A DNA stretch of 64,000 bases from Alphaproteobacteria bacterium (lineage in GTDB: Bacteria; Pseudomonadota; Alphaproteobacteria; Micropepsales; Micropepsaceae): positions 1 through 64,000 of the forward strand of contig JAGWNK010000010.1 of the NCBI GenBank assembly GCA_028871345.1. Reading direction: 5' to 3'. Positions 26,357-35,897 of this stretch are shown here, piece after piece (the first letter of the stretch is position 1; each line of letters begins with the position of its first letter). Under the pieces are notes generated by a model, which was not told where the DNA came from, made no database searches, and worked only from the letters and a program-made list of their open reading frames with translations. The translations under genes and the position numbers were made by a program.

Positions 26357-28519
26357 TTATTGCGGGATTCCTTCCTCGACGATGGCCAGATTCCACGGCT
26401 CGAGCGTGAGCTTCTCATTCGTGCCAATGCTGCGAGCGCTCAACAGGTCGGTGCCCGCCTTGTGGGCATAGACAAGGCTCACCGCCGTGCCGGAATAGTT
26501 GAAATAGAAGTGCACGGGCCTGTTCTCGCCATTGATGGCGGTCCGGACGTGCACGCCCGTCGGTAATTGCTGATCTGGTCCGATCAGACCGAGTTGCGCC
26601 AGATATGTGCGCAACACGTCGGTCTGCAGCGTATCGGACAGGTAGGTGCCCTCGTAAATCACATCGCCGGAGCCGAAGTTGTTTTCAGTGATCGCGGGCC
26701 ATCTGCCGAAGAACGGATGGTCGTACCAGGCAAGGGCCTTGGCGGTGTCGAGCTGCAGGAATTCGGCCCAGTACCGGACCTTGTTCTCGCTTCCCGCGTG
26801 ATAGGGATCATCCTTCAGCGCCAGCGGCTGGGGCAGGTTCGAGAATTCCTGATAATGGGCGCCGATGGCCTCGCGCAACGGCCCCGGCGCCATTACCCAG
26901 CGCACGGCGGTGTATTCATTGGTGAAGCCGCTCTTGAAGGTCATCAGCACATGGCCGCCGGCCTTGATGTAATCCGAGATGCGGTGAAGCAGGGCGTCGT
27001 CGGCGACGTACAGCGCAGGCACGATCAGCAGCTTGTAGGCTGAGAAATCCGCGGTGTCCGGGAAGACGAAATCAACCCCGACGTTCAGTTCATAAAGCGA
27101 ATGGTGCAGCTGGCGCACCAGGCTCGCGTAATCGGCCTTGGTGGCGTTGTTCCATTGCGCGCCCTTGGCAAATGGCATGTCGCTGATGGCATTCAGCGAA
27201 TCCCGGCTCCACAGGATGGCGACATCGTTGTGGATCTTCAGGTTGACGAGCTTAGGTCCGATCTTCGCCAACTCGTGCGCCGTGCGGCTGACTTCCCCAT
27301 AGGCGCGGTTTGGTTGCAGGTCGTGCGACAGGACGCCTTTCCAATAGGTCTCCTGGTTGGCGTGAATCGAGGCCCAGTGCCAATACTCCACCATGTTCGC
27401 GCCATTGGAGATGTGGGTGTAGACGTCCTCGCGCAGCTGGCCGTCATAGGGCGGATACTGGGAGGAGGAGTCCCAACCGGTGGTCTGGGCGTTGGTCTCG
27501 GTCACCAGGAAGTTGCCGTGATTGAGCGAGCGGATGAAATCCTCCTGCAGCGTCTGATCCGCGCCGTCATACTGATCCTGCGGCGCCCAGTGATAGACAT
27601 TGACCGCCGGGATATCGAGCGCCTCGGCGACCGCTTTCTCGTTGACGTCGGCATGCAGTGCGCCGGCGAAATCATGGGTTACGAACTGGCGCGGCGAGGC
27701 GTTCTGCCGGACAAGAGCCGCTTGCCAGTGCAGGAAATTGGTGACGCGCATGGCGCTCCAGCGCGCCCACTCCAGTTTGTAGCCCGTGCTTTGCGCCCCA
27801 TCGGGGCGGGGCAGGTCGTCCCAGCTGTGAATGTTCTGGCCCCAATAGTTGAGGAACCAGGCCTTGCTGAGGGCTTCGGGCGTGACGAATTTCTTCTGCA
27901 GGTAGCGCTTGAAACCCTCAAAAACGTCATCATTGGCGGCGCCATAGGAGCTCGTCTCGTTATCGATCTGCCAGCCGATCACCGCGGGATTGTTCCTGTA
28001 ATGGGCCGCGAGATTGCGGATCAGACGTCCGGCATAGAAGCGGTAAGCCTTGGCGTCGATGTCCATGTTCTGGCGCAAGCCGTAGGCGGCCGTTGCCCCC
28101 GACGTGGTGCCGTTCATGCGGCGCGCCAGGATTTCAGGGTGCTTCTTGGCCATCCAAGCCGGGATGGAATAGGTCGGCGTACCCATGATGACCTTGATGC
28201 CGGCCTTGCCCATCGCCGCCACCACGCGATCCATCCAGGCATATTCGAATTTGCCGTCTGACGGCTCCCAGAGGCTCCAGGTGGACTCGCCCATGCGCAC
28301 CACCGTGATGCCCGCGGCCTTCATGAGCGCGACATCCTTGTCGAGCCGCTCGTAGGGCATGTATTCGTGATAATAGGCGGCGCCGTAGAGGACGGTGGTG
28401 AAGGGAGGTATCTTCGCGCCGTCCGCCTTGGCGGCGGGCGGAAGCAAGGCCGCCAGCGTCAGAACGCCAAGCGCGCCATACAAGATGGAAGTGACCGAGT
28501 TTCGGAAACGCCTGGCCAT
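26357..28519 (-). CDS. Secreted glycoside hydrolase family 42 (beta-galactosidase), enzyme B
   Basis: A 720-aa enzyme with a signal peptide (ILYGALGVLTLAALLPPAAKA). Canonical GH42 blocks are MGESTWSLWEPSDGKFEYAWMDRV and MGTPTYSIPAWMAKKHPEI. The acid/base is in IGWQIDNETSSYG (Glu at about 188) and the nucleophile in FLVTETNAQ (Glu at about 341), then come the trimerisation domain and a C-terminal beta domain. It is closer to classical GH42 beta-galactosidases than enzyme A. The ATG has GGAGG 6 bases upstream. It lies 31 bases after the sulfotransferase gene in the same operon. Confidence 0.92.
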   Translation of the reverse strand: MARRFRNSVTSILYGALGVLTLAALLPPAAKADGAKIPPFTTVLYGAAYYHEYMPYERLDKDVALMKAAGITVVRMGESTWSLWEPSDGKFEYAWMDRVVAAMGKAGIKVIMGTPTYSIPAWMAKKHPEILARRMNGTTSGATAAYGLRQNMDIDAKAYRFYAGRLIRNLAAHYRNNPAVIGWQIDNETSSYGAANDDVFEGFKRYLQKKFVTPEALSKAWFLNYWGQNIHSWDDLPRPDGAQSTGYKLEWARWSAMRVTNFLHWQAALVRQNASPRQFVTHDFAGALHADVNEKAVAEALDIPAVNVYHWAPQDQYDGADQTLQEDFIRSLNHGNFLVTETNAQTTGWDSSSQYPPYDGQLREDVYTHISNGANMVEYWHWASIHANQETYWKGVLSHDLQPNRAYGEVSRTAHELAKIGPKLVNLKIHNDVAILWSRDSLNAISDMPFAKGAQWNNATKADYASLVRQLHHSLYELNVGVDFVFPDTADFSAYKLLIVPALYVADDALLHRISDYIKAGGHVLMTFKSGFTNEYTAVRWVMAPGPLREAIGAHYQEFSNLPQPLALKDDPYHAGSENKVRYWAEFLQLDTAKALAWYDHPFFGRWPAITENNFGSGDVIYEGTYLSDTLQTDVLRTYLAQLGLIGPDQQLPTGVHVRTAINGENRPVHFYFNYSGTAVSLVYAHKAGTDLLSARSIGTNEKLTLEPWNLAIVEEGIPQ

Positions 28520-28550
28520 GCGTGCCTCCGCGGAGTTCGTTCAAGTGTTG

Positions 28551-30323
28551 TCAGCTTTGCAGCGATTGTCCCGGACCCAGCAGACCGCTCAATGGTTCAA
28601 GCCAGCGCGCATAGTTTCGCGAGCGGGCAATCGATGAATGAAACAGCCTCTGGCGAACCTGATGCTGGCTTGCGGTGCGAACCGCGTTCCCGGCTTCGTA
28701 GAAACGCAGGCAACGCTCGTCCCAAGGCAGATCGCAGAATGCCAGCAGGCGGCCGACCTGCGCCTCAAAATCCGTCACGAGTTCTTCGTATGAAAGCTCG
28801 AGCATAGCGTCCTCAGGCAGCACGCTGCGCCAGTGCGCCATCAGGTCTTCGTAGGCGTTATAGATCCGGCCCAGGTCCGTGAGGTCGTATGTAAAGTTGA
28901 GCGTGCTCTCGAATAGCGTCGCATAGCATGAAAAGCAGGTGTCCAGAGCATCGCGCTTGACATGGATGATGCGAGCATTCGGCAGTGCGAGGTGTATCAG
29001 GCCAAGATAGCGAAAATTTCCGGGCATCTTGTCTGTGATGCGGCTCGCGTCGGGCGCCAGAGAGCGAAGCTGCGCGACATAGCGGGCGCCAATGTCCACG
29101 AGCTGCCGCGGCGAAGGTTCCCCCCACGACGCTCGCCGCGTTCCGATCACTGCCAGAATCTCATCTTCGAACAGCGGAAGCTCCCCTCCGCCGAAAACCT
29201 GCGGGTGGCTGGCCAAGACCTGTTCGACAAGGCTCGTCCCGGACCGGGGCATCCCGACAACAAATATGGGCAGCTCCGAACCTGTCCCGTGCGGCTTCTC
29301 ACCGGGGAAAATTCGCGCCGGAACGAGATCGCGGATACTTCGTATCTCTGCGGCTTCTGCGGCCGAGTCGTAATCGAGCGTGCTGCGCATCGCCTCATTT
29401 GCCGTCGTCAAATGCGCGAAGGCCTCGGGATAGCGCCCCAGGTCCTCCTCGGCCTTAGCGAGGGCGAAATGCAGCGTGGCGCGGTCCCGCGGCGGCATCT
29501 GTGCGGACCGTCGTTCCAGTGATCGCAACCCTGGCAGCCTCGCGTCATCGGCCGTGAAGCGTGCGCTCTTGGCGAGGGCGTAGTGCAATTTGGGCTCATG
29601 AGGGGCGAGCACGATGGCCTGTTCCAGAGCACGGCGCCCTTCGGCCAGTCTGCCGAGCTGGTGATAGGCATTGGCCAGTCCAAAATGGGCTCCGGCACTG
29701 TCGGGCCGCAGGGCAACGAGCCGTTGGAATGTCGCGATGGCGTCGGTCGCCCGTCCCTGCGCAATCAGTGCATTTCCGAGGCCTTCCAGGGCGGCAGCAT
29801 GGTCCGGCCTGGCCGCAAGTGCCTGCGCGAAGCCTTTACGGGAATCCTCGAATCGTCCTTTCACCAGGTTGATGCCGCCCATCACGATGTGCGGCTCGAC
29901 AAGCTTTGCATTCAGTTCAAGTGCACGGGCGCAACTCTCCAGCGACCGGTCGAGCTGTCCCAACATCTTGAGCGCATTGCCGAGATTTGCATGGGCGGCG
30001 GCATTCGCCGGCTCCAGCTCGATCATGCGTTCGAAACACCTTCGGGCGTCGTCGAATCGGCCCTTAAGATATAGAGCGCGTCCCATGTCGCCTTGCACGC
30101 CGGCATCATTCGGCGCAACTGCCGCGGCTCTGCCGAACAAGGCGAGCGCCTCGTCCAACCGATCGGTCTGAGAGAAGATCAGCGCCAAACCATGCAGACA
30201 GCCGACATGCTCGGGCGAGTTCTGCAGCAGGGCCTGATAGATCGCTTCGGCCTCGGCGAGCTTACCATCGCGATGAGCACTCACCGCACGGGCAAAGGCC
30301 TGTCCCGTGTTCGCAGCGTGCAT
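28551..30323 (-). CDS. TPR-repeat sulfotransferase-family protein
   Basis: A 590-aa protein. Residues about 1-290 are tandem tetratricopeptide repeats (for example AAAHANLGNALKMLGQLDRSLESCARALELN). Residues about 350-590 form a sulfotransferase domain, with the PAPS 5'-phosphosulfate loop IFVVGMPRSGTSLVEQVL and a possible 3'-phosphate site near IIHVKRDALDTCFSCY. No signal peptide is seen, so it should be cytoplasmic. Such TPR-sulfotransferases are common beside TonB receptors in Caulobacterales and sphingomonads; the substrate is unknown. I chose the ATG at 30323 (MHAANTGQAF). The gene lies between the Cys-repeat protein and GH42 enzyme B. Confidence 0.85.
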   Translation of the reverse strand: MHAANTGQAFARAVSAHRDGKLAEAEAIYQALLQNSPEHVGCLHGLALIFSQTDRLDEALALFGRAAAVAPNDAGVQGDMGRALYLKGRFDDARRCFERMIELEPANAAAHANLGNALKMLGQLDRSLESCARALELNAKLVEPHIVMGGINLVKGRFEDSRKGFAQALAARPDHAAALEGLGNALIAQGRATDAIATFQRLVALRPDSAGAHFGLANAYHQLGRLAEGRRALEQAIVLAPHEPKLHYALAKSARFTADDARLPGLRSLERRSAQMPPRDRATLHFALAKAEEDLGRYPEAFAHLTTANEAMRSTLDYDSAAEAAEIRSIRDLVPARIFPGEKPHGTGSELPIFVVGMPRSGTSLVEQVLASHPQVFGGGELPLFEDEILAVIGTRRASWGEPSPRQLVDIGARYVAQLRSLAPDASRITDKMPGNFRYLGLIHLALPNARIIHVKRDALDTCFSCYATLFESTLNFTYDLTDLGRIYNAYEDLMAHWRSVLPEDAMLELSYEELVTDFEAQVGRLLAFCDLPWDERCLRFYEAGNAVRTASQHQVRQRLFHSSIARSRNYARWLEPLSGLLGPGQSLQS

Positions 30324-30425
30324 GAACCTGCCACTCACTTTGCGCCACTTGGCTGCATACGACCGGAAACCGCAACTCAACCGAACTGACCGACCAGGTC
30401 CATGATATTTCAATCGCCCACGAGG

Positions 30426-31448
30426 TTAATTCACTTTCGTGAGCGTACACGTCGCACCGCGCTTGCCGGCGGTCCGGCAGTCCACGGTTTCGAACGGCTC
30501 CGGTGTGCCTGCGGCCGGTACGTAAGCCACAACCCCCTCGGGCCGGTCGGCGCATTTCAGCTCGACAATGTGACGTCCCTTGACGGCCTCCTTCCCAACC
30601 AATCGCGAGCCGGTAATCCGGCAAGCCACATGATGCTGGGCGATGACGTCGAGGAGCGACTGCATCGTTACAACTTGCGGGCCATTGTCCGACAGTTTGC
30701 ACGGGATTCCCTGCAAATAGGAATCGTGGCAGCCCACGACGACCGGTTTCATGCTCGACCCTGGCAGAGGCGACGCAATGACATAGCCGGTGTCCGCACA
30801 CGCCGCTTCCGTATAGTCCGTGTTGGTTTTCGCGCTTTGTCCGATCCAGCGCATATCGCGCAGCTTACAAGCCTTCCCGGTCCCGGTCACGACAGCTTGG
30901 GCCATGGCCTTGACATCCTGGTTGGCCGGAAGTCCGCAAAGCGGCCCGGGCTTTCTGCCGGCGGCAGTGTCGGCGGCATAGGCCGCGGACGCGCCGAAAC
31001 AGGTGAATCCATAGGGCGTGCCCGGCTGTGGCGCGATGATGAAATAGCCGAGCCCGCCTTCGCACGCCACCTCGTAGGTCTTGGTGTCGACCGTTTCGCC
31101 CTTCTCGTTCTTCATAGGTCCCGCGCTGGCCAGAACCGCGCTGGTCACCTTGCAGTAGAAATGGATGGGCTCCAGGATCGCAGTGACATCGGACCTGTCC
31201 TGGGCCATCAGATCTGCAATAGTCTTGCCCTTGGCTTTGTCGCTCTTGCTCAGGCGATCGGCCTGATCCTGGTAATTCCCGAAGATCGAAACCTGGTTTG
31301 CCGAGGTGTTGGTCTGCGCCTCCATCGACGGCGGGATCGCTTCGGGCGTTGTCGTCGTCGTTGAGGGTCCCCCGGTCTGCGCCAGGGCCTGAAATGCAAA
31401 AAGGCCGCCGGCCAGGATTGCCGCGGCTAGCACGATGGAGTTTCTCAT
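30426..31448 (-). CDS. Secreted cysteine-rich protein with three degenerate repeats (unknown function)
   Basis: I do not recognise a named family. The protein is 340 aa with a signal peptide (MRNSIVLAAAILAGGLFAFQALAQ), a Thr/Pro-rich stretch, then three repeats of about 65-85 residues. Each has a Cys, a second Cys 20-30 residues later followed by an aromatic/Ile/Val strand and a Pro-Gly turn, then two more Cys. Compare YEVACEGGLGYFIIAPQPG, YTEAACADTGYVIASPLPG and VELKCADRPEGVVAYVPAAG. The spacing suggests disulfide-bonded modules in the periplasm or on the surface. It lies between the TonB receptor and the sulfotransferase on the same strand, so a role in handling the same substrate is possible. 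Confidence 0.75.
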   Translation of the reverse strand: MRNSIVLAAAILAGGLFAFQALAQTGGPSTTTTTPEAIPPSMEAQTNTSANQVSIFGNYQDQADRLSKSDKAKGKTIADLMAQDRSDVTAILEPIHFYCKVTSAVLASAGPMKNEKGETVDTKTYEVACEGGLGYFIIAPQPGTPYGFTCFGASAAYAADTAAGRKPGPLCGLPANQDVKAMAQAVVTGTGKACKLRDMRWIGQSAKTNTDYTEAACADTGYVIASPLPGSSMKPVVVGCHDSYLQGIPCKLSDNGPQVVTMQSLLDVIAQHHVACRITGSRLVGKEAVKGRHIVELKCADRPEGVVAYVPAAGTPEPFETVDCRTAGKRGATCTLTKVN

Positions 31449-31550
31449 GACACTGCGACCTTTCACTCCGATCCGGCGAGATCGAGGCAGATCAACGGCC
31501 GGGCGGAGTGCCTCAGAGTTTGTTGACCCCTTTTCCGCGTTCTTGGTCAC

Positions 31551-31599
31551 GGAAAAGAAAAAGGAGAAGGGGGCGCGTGGGAGGCCGGCCCCCTTCTCC
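31551..31599 (-). terminator. Strong intrinsic terminator after the TonB receptor
   Basis: On the minus strand a perfect 12-bp stem (GGAGAAGGGGGC / GCCCCCTTCTCC, 13-base loop) is followed directly by TTTTTCTTTTCC. It starts 12 bases after the receptor stop codon. A second, weaker hairpin (CTTTTCCG / CGGAAAAG, 31530-31557) overlaps the T-run. Because the next gene on this strand is only 100 bases further on, the structure probably tunes readthrough into the downstream genes. Confidence 0.85.
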
Positions 31600-31610
31600 G
31601 TCTTCAAGCG

Positions 31611-34600
31611 CTAATAGTTGAACTTCAGAGTCGCGACATAGCGCGAGTCCGAAGCGAACCAGTTACGAGGCGCCTGCAGATTGCCGTAGGTCGGGCTGCG
31701 GAAACCCATCAGGGTGTAGGCGGTTGCCTGCAGCAGGTTCTGACCGTCAACACCGAGCGTAAACATGTCGTTGATCTTGTACTGCACGCCGCCGTCGAGC
31801 TGGCCATATGGCGCGCTGAACACCGGCAAGGTCTGGGTGCCGTTGGCGCCGCTGGCGACCAGCAGGTATTTGCTGCGCCAGTTGTAGGCCAGACGCACGG
31901 ACCAAGAGCCCTTCTCGTACATGCCCGTGAGGTTGTAGTTGTACTTGGAGAGTTGCTCGACCGGCAGGCCTCTGATCGCCTCCTTGCCGCCGCACAGCGT
32001 GCTCGTGTCTGCGGCGTTGTTGAACAGCTGGCAGGACTGGCTGCCCGGGCTGCGGCTGTCGATGTAGGTGAAGTTGGCATCGATGCCGAGGCCGTCGAAC
32101 GGATCGGGCAGGAAGTCGAAAAACTTCGTGCCTCCGAATTCGACACCGCGGATGGTTGCCACGCCCGCCTGATTGTACCAGCCGCTCGTCTGCAACGGCA
32201 GCGGCTGGCTCATCAAGCCGCTGTTGCCCAAAGGCACCTGGGTCATGCTGTTGAAGGTGCCATAGGCCATGAAGTTGTGAATGGACTTGAGGAAGAGTCC
32301 GACATGAACCGCGGACTGGTTTTCGCCGTACCATTCCGCTGAGATGTCCATGTTGTCCGACACCTGCGGCTTGAGGAACGGATCGCCGTTAAGATGACCG
32401 GTTAACGGCAAAGTGGTCGTGCCGACATAGCAGGCGCCGGTCGGATCTATCGTGGTATAGCCGGGAGAGCTCGGCGGGGCGCCCGGGCAACCATTGAAGC
32501 CGATGGCACTGCCCGAGGCTGCAAGCTGACCGAAGCTGGGATTGGACAAGCTCTGCGACAATGCGAAACGAATGTGCGTCTTCTCGTTCGGCATGATCTG
32601 GACGTTGAACGAGGGCAGCGCCTTCGTGTAGTGCGTGCCGCCGGTGAACAGCGTGTCGCCTGCGGGGACTTCGTATTTCACGGTAGAATTGATGACCTGC
32701 CAGAACGAGTGATTCTGAACAACGTAGCCGTAGCTACGGTTCCAGTTGTTGACCACCCGTACGCCGATATTGCCGTCCAGCGGCATACCCCACACGTCGT
32801 CCAGACCGAACTCGGCCATCAGATATGCGGTTTTTGTGGTCGTTCCGGAAATCGTGGTGTCGCGAAGGGCCAAGTTCGGGCCGGTGGCAGGCGTGTACGC
32901 AGCACCCTGGTCAGTCGACGGATCATAGGCGTCGTTCTGTGAGTTGTACGTAAACCACCAGTAAGGAACCCAGACGTTGAGACCGTATTTGGCCGCCACG
33001 GCCGCGGCATCATAGCCACCGACATACTTGTACGACGGCAGGATGACCGTCGCCGGCGGCGGAACATCGCCCCGGAAGAAATTATCGAACTTCACCAGCA
33101 TGGTGTGTTCCGGATGATCGCTCAGCCGGGTGTACTGCGAGACGCTGACTCCACCATAGGTCAACCAGGAAGGCGAAAGGCTGTGCCAGCTGTATCTGGT
33201 GCCCCTGTCTCGTTCCAGAAGGTTGGCATAACGGATGCCGCCCTTGATGGCACGAATGAAGTGGTCGTGCGCAAACTCGTACTTCGCATCAAGGTTTGCG
33301 GCCGTCTGCTGCCCGCTGTTACGCCCGGCATGATCCATCTCGGCATCCCAGGTGGCGCGGGTCGGATCCGCCGACAGGCTCGGATCGGTGAAAACGACGG
33401 TCGGCAGGTTGTTGCCGTTCATCTTCATGCTGATGTTCGACACGCTGGCCTGGGTGAAGAGGTCGAGGCCTTCATTGTTGCCGGTCGAATGGACGTACTG
33501 ATAGCTGCCGGAGACGAACAGATTATCCGTCGCGTCCCATTGGAATCCGCCGCTGATATCCGTCGTGCGATTGTTGCCCCGGGACATGCCGGTGTTGTTG
33601 AAGGTGAACGCACAGTTGGCAACCGGGCAGTGCTCGACGGGATCCGCCAGAAACGGATCGCTTTGGTTGTCGTAATTGAGCGCCGTCGTCGACGTCAGCA
33701 TGCCGCTCTGCGTGGTGGTATAGGAAGCGCCTACGGGAATGACTTCATGCGTGCCATTCGCGTAATACATCGCGTAGGTGCCGCCGTCGCTGTGGTAGGC
33801 CGACTGGAAGAATGTCTGGAAGACCTGCAGCCGCGACGTCGGCCTCCACTGGAACGCCTCGTAGAAACCCATGCGCTTGCGATCGGACACGCTGGTGCGC
33901 CAGTCGAAGCCGCCGGGGACGAACACGTTCTTGGCGGTTGCCCCCGCAGTGCCGGAAGCGACGACCGTGTTGTTGAGCGTATTCAGCGTCTGCAGGAAAT
34001 ACGGCTCCATCTGATAGGTGTCCATCCGGTAGGACAGATCGGAATACGCCACATCGACCAGCAGGCCGATTTCACCCAGCTTGGTGTCCCAGCGGTTGGT
34101 CATGAGGAGCGACGCGCCTGGGCGAACCTGGCCTATGAAATCGCCGTAGTTGGCGTCCACCGACGCGTTGATACGCAAGCCGTCGAAATCGAACGGCATA
34201 TGGGTGCGCAAGTCGACCGAACCGCCGATGCCGCCCTCGATCTGGTCCGCCGTCGAGCTCTTGTAGACGCTGACCGCCGCCATGAGTTCCGGCGGCACGT
34301 CTTCCCACAACAGGCCGCGACTGCCGTTTGCGCTGAAATCGCTGCGGCCGTTCAGCGTGTTGGCAACCTGCGTGAGGCCGCGCACCGCGACGCCGCTGCC
34401 TTCGATCGAATAATGGTCGGGGTCGCTCACGGCTGCGAAACGACCGATCGTGACGCCCGGGATGCGCGCCAGGACCTCGGTGATGCTGTTGTCGGGCAGC
34501 TTTCCCGCCTGATCCGCCACCACGGCATCGACGATCTGGTCTGAATTCTCCTTGATCTGCTGGGCGGATTGCAGTGCCGCCCGCCGTGCCGTCACGGTCA

Positions 34601-34760
34601 CCGTCTCAATGGTCTGGGTGTCCTGTGAAACAGCCGTGTTCACCGCAGAATCCGACTGTGCATAAACGGGCCCTGCCAGCGCCATCGCCAGCGCCGATAC
34701 GCTACCCAACAAGACCAACTCCAACGACGTCGCTGACGCCGCTTTTCCCCTGGCTTTCAT
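31611..34760 (-). CDS. TonB-dependent outer-membrane receptor (carbohydrate type)
   Basis: A 1049-aa receptor with a signal peptide ending near GPVYAQ. A TonB-box-like IETVTVTA is followed by the plug domain start (IKENSDQIVDAVVADQAGKLPDNSITEVLARIPGV), a hallmark of the Xanthomonas/Caulobacter TonB receptor family used for oligosaccharides. The rest is a 22-strand barrel ending with an aromatic residue (YVATLKFNY). AGGAGAGG lies 4 bases before the ATG. It heads the operon with the Cys-repeat protein, TPR-sulfotransferase, GH42 enzyme B and a GntR regulator. The likely ligand is an oligosaccharide bearing beta-galactosyl and possibly xylosyl groups, inferred from the enzymes. Confidence 0.93.
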   Translation of the reverse strand: MKARGKAASATSLELVLLGSVSALAMALAGPVYAQSDSAVNTAVSQDTQTIETVTVTARRAALQSAQQIKENSDQIVDAVVADQAGKLPDNSITEVLARIPGVTIGRFAAVSDPDHYSIEGSGVAVRGLTQVANTLNGRSDFSANGSRGLLWEDVPPELMAAVSVYKSSTADQIEGGIGGSVDLRTHMPFDFDGLRINASVDANYGDFIGQVRPGASLLMTNRWDTKLGEIGLLVDVAYSDLSYRMDTYQMEPYFLQTLNTLNNTVVASGTAGATAKNVFVPGGFDWRTSVSDRKRMGFYEAFQWRPTSRLQVFQTFFQSAYHSDGGTYAMYYANGTHEVIPVGASYTTTQSGMLTSTTALNYDNQSDPFLADPVEHCPVANCAFTFNNTGMSRGNNRTTDISGGFQWDATDNLFVSGSYQYVHSTGNNEGLDLFTQASVSNISMKMNGNNLPTVVFTDPSLSADPTRATWDAEMDHAGRNSGQQTAANLDAKYEFAHDHFIRAIKGGIRYANLLERDRGTRYSWHSLSPSWLTYGGVSVSQYTRLSDHPEHTMLVKFDNFFRGDVPPPATVILPSYKYVGGYDAAAVAAKYGLNVWVPYWWFTYNSQNDAYDPSTDQGAAYTPATGPNLALRDTTISGTTTKTAYLMAEFGLDDVWGMPLDGNIGVRVVNNWNRSYGYVVQNHSFWQVINSTVKYEVPAGDTLFTGGTHYTKALPSFNVQIMPNEKTHIRFALSQSLSNPSFGQLAASGSAIGFNGCPGAPPSSPGYTTIDPTGACYVGTTTLPLTGHLNGDPFLKPQVSDNMDISAEWYGENQSAVHVGLFLKSIHNFMAYGTFNSMTQVPLGNSGLMSQPLPLQTSGWYNQAGVATIRGVEFGGTKFFDFLPDPFDGLGIDANFTYIDSRSPGSQSCQLFNNAADTSTLCGGKEAIRGLPVEQLSKYNYNLTGMYEKGSWSVRLAYNWRSKYLLVASGANGTQTLPVFSAPYGQLDGGVQYKINDMFTLGVDGQNLLQATAYTLMGFRSPTYGNLQAPRNWFASDSRYVATLKFNY

Positions 34761-35111
34761 AAATCCTCTCCTGGCAACTTGTTACCCCCCAGCGCCGATC
34801 AGGCTGTTGCGTGCCCGCGCGGCTCTGCTCGCATTTCGCATGTGGCTTTGCAGGAAGCAGCGGAATCGTCTGCGTTGACCGCAGCTTCACAAATTCCCCA
34901 GGGCCTCCCCTTAGGCCAATGCGCCAGCCAGCCCGTTGCGGGCCATTTGTATGAGAAATGCTAGCAGCGCAGGGGAACGGCGGCGGAAGAATGTCGCATC
35001 CGGGATACTGTTGTTGCGAAGTGGACTGGGAACTCTGCGAAATAGCGAGGCGCAGCGCCGCCTGCGTCACGAATCTGGCGCATTGTCTGCCGATGTCATT
35101 GCGCCAGGCCT
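34761..35111. other. Intergenic region upstream of the TonB receptor
   Basis: About 350 bases between the second LytTR regulator (ending at 35112) and the receptor start, all on the minus strand. It should hold the receptor promoter and perhaps LytTR or GntR operator sites. I see no gene, no clear -35/-10 pair and no long repeat by eye. Confidence 0.4.
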
Positions 35112-35897
35112 CTAGAGACGCTGTCCGAGCCGTTGTTCGAACTCGCCCCGATACCGCCGGCTGAGGTGCAGGCGGCTTCCATCCTTCAACACGACGTCGA
35201 ACTCGCCGTGCGATTGCGGCTCCAGGTGCACGATGCGTTCGATGTTGACGATCGTCGAACGGTGGATCCGCACGAAGCGCTTGGGATTGAGCCTTTGCCC
35301 GAGCTGGTGCAGCGCCGCCCGGTAAAGCACTTCCTTGCCCTGGATGTGCAGGTTTACGTAAACGTCAGAGGCTTCCACCCAGTCGATGTCGGAAACGTTG
35401 ACGAAACGCGTGAGGCCGCCGGTCTTTACGACCAGCCGGTCCCAGAGTCCCTCCGGCGGCGCCTTCTTGGCTACAACTTCCAGAACGTGCGATCCGAACC
35501 GGAAAGCCTGTCGATCCCTGCTACGAGCCTTGACCCGGGCCATCGAGCGCAGAAAGCGTTCGTCGCTGAACGGTTTGACGACATAGTCGGACGCATCGGC
35601 TTCGAAGGCCCGGACGGCGTATCCGTCATACGCCGTGACGAACACCGTCGGCGGCATCCTGTCGGGCCCAACCATCTGGATCACGGCGAATCCGTCCAGC
35701 TTGGGCATTTGCACGTCCAGGAAGACGACTTCGGGCTGCACGGTCTCGATCATGTCGACCGCGACGGTGCCGTCGTCCGCTTCCATGATCTCGCCGATGT
35801 CGCCATCTTCGCGCAGCAGAGCGATCATCCGCTTGCGCGCGGGTGCCTCGTCATCGACGACCAACACACGGATGCCACGCGATGCATGTTCGCTCAT
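35112..35897 (-). CDS. LytTR-family response regulator (copy 2)
   Basis: A 261-aa regulator paralogous to copy 1. The receiver domain begins IRVLVVDDEAPARKRMIALL, with phosphoacceptor in VVFLDVQMPKLDGFAV and Lys in DYVVKPFS. The LytTR domain includes RFVRIHRSTIVNIERIVHLEPQSHGEFDVVLKDG. Its linker lacks the AN repeat of copy 1. The start overlaps the kinase stop (ATGA). It sits directly upstream of the TonB receptor operon, which is its most likely target. Confidence 0.93.
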   Translation of the reverse strand: MSEHASRGIRVLVVDDEAPARKRMIALLREDGDIGEIMEADDGTVAVDMIETVQPEVVFLDVQMPKLDGFAVIQMVGPDRMPPTVFVTAYDGYAVRAFEADASDYVVKPFSDERFLRSMARVKARSRDRQAFRFGSHVLEVVAKKAPPEGLWDRLVVKTGGLTRFVNVSDIDWVEASDVYVNLHIQGKEVLYRAALHQLGQRLNPKRFVRIHRSTIVNIERIVHLEPQSHGEFDVVLKDGSRLHLSRRYRGEFEQRLGQRL

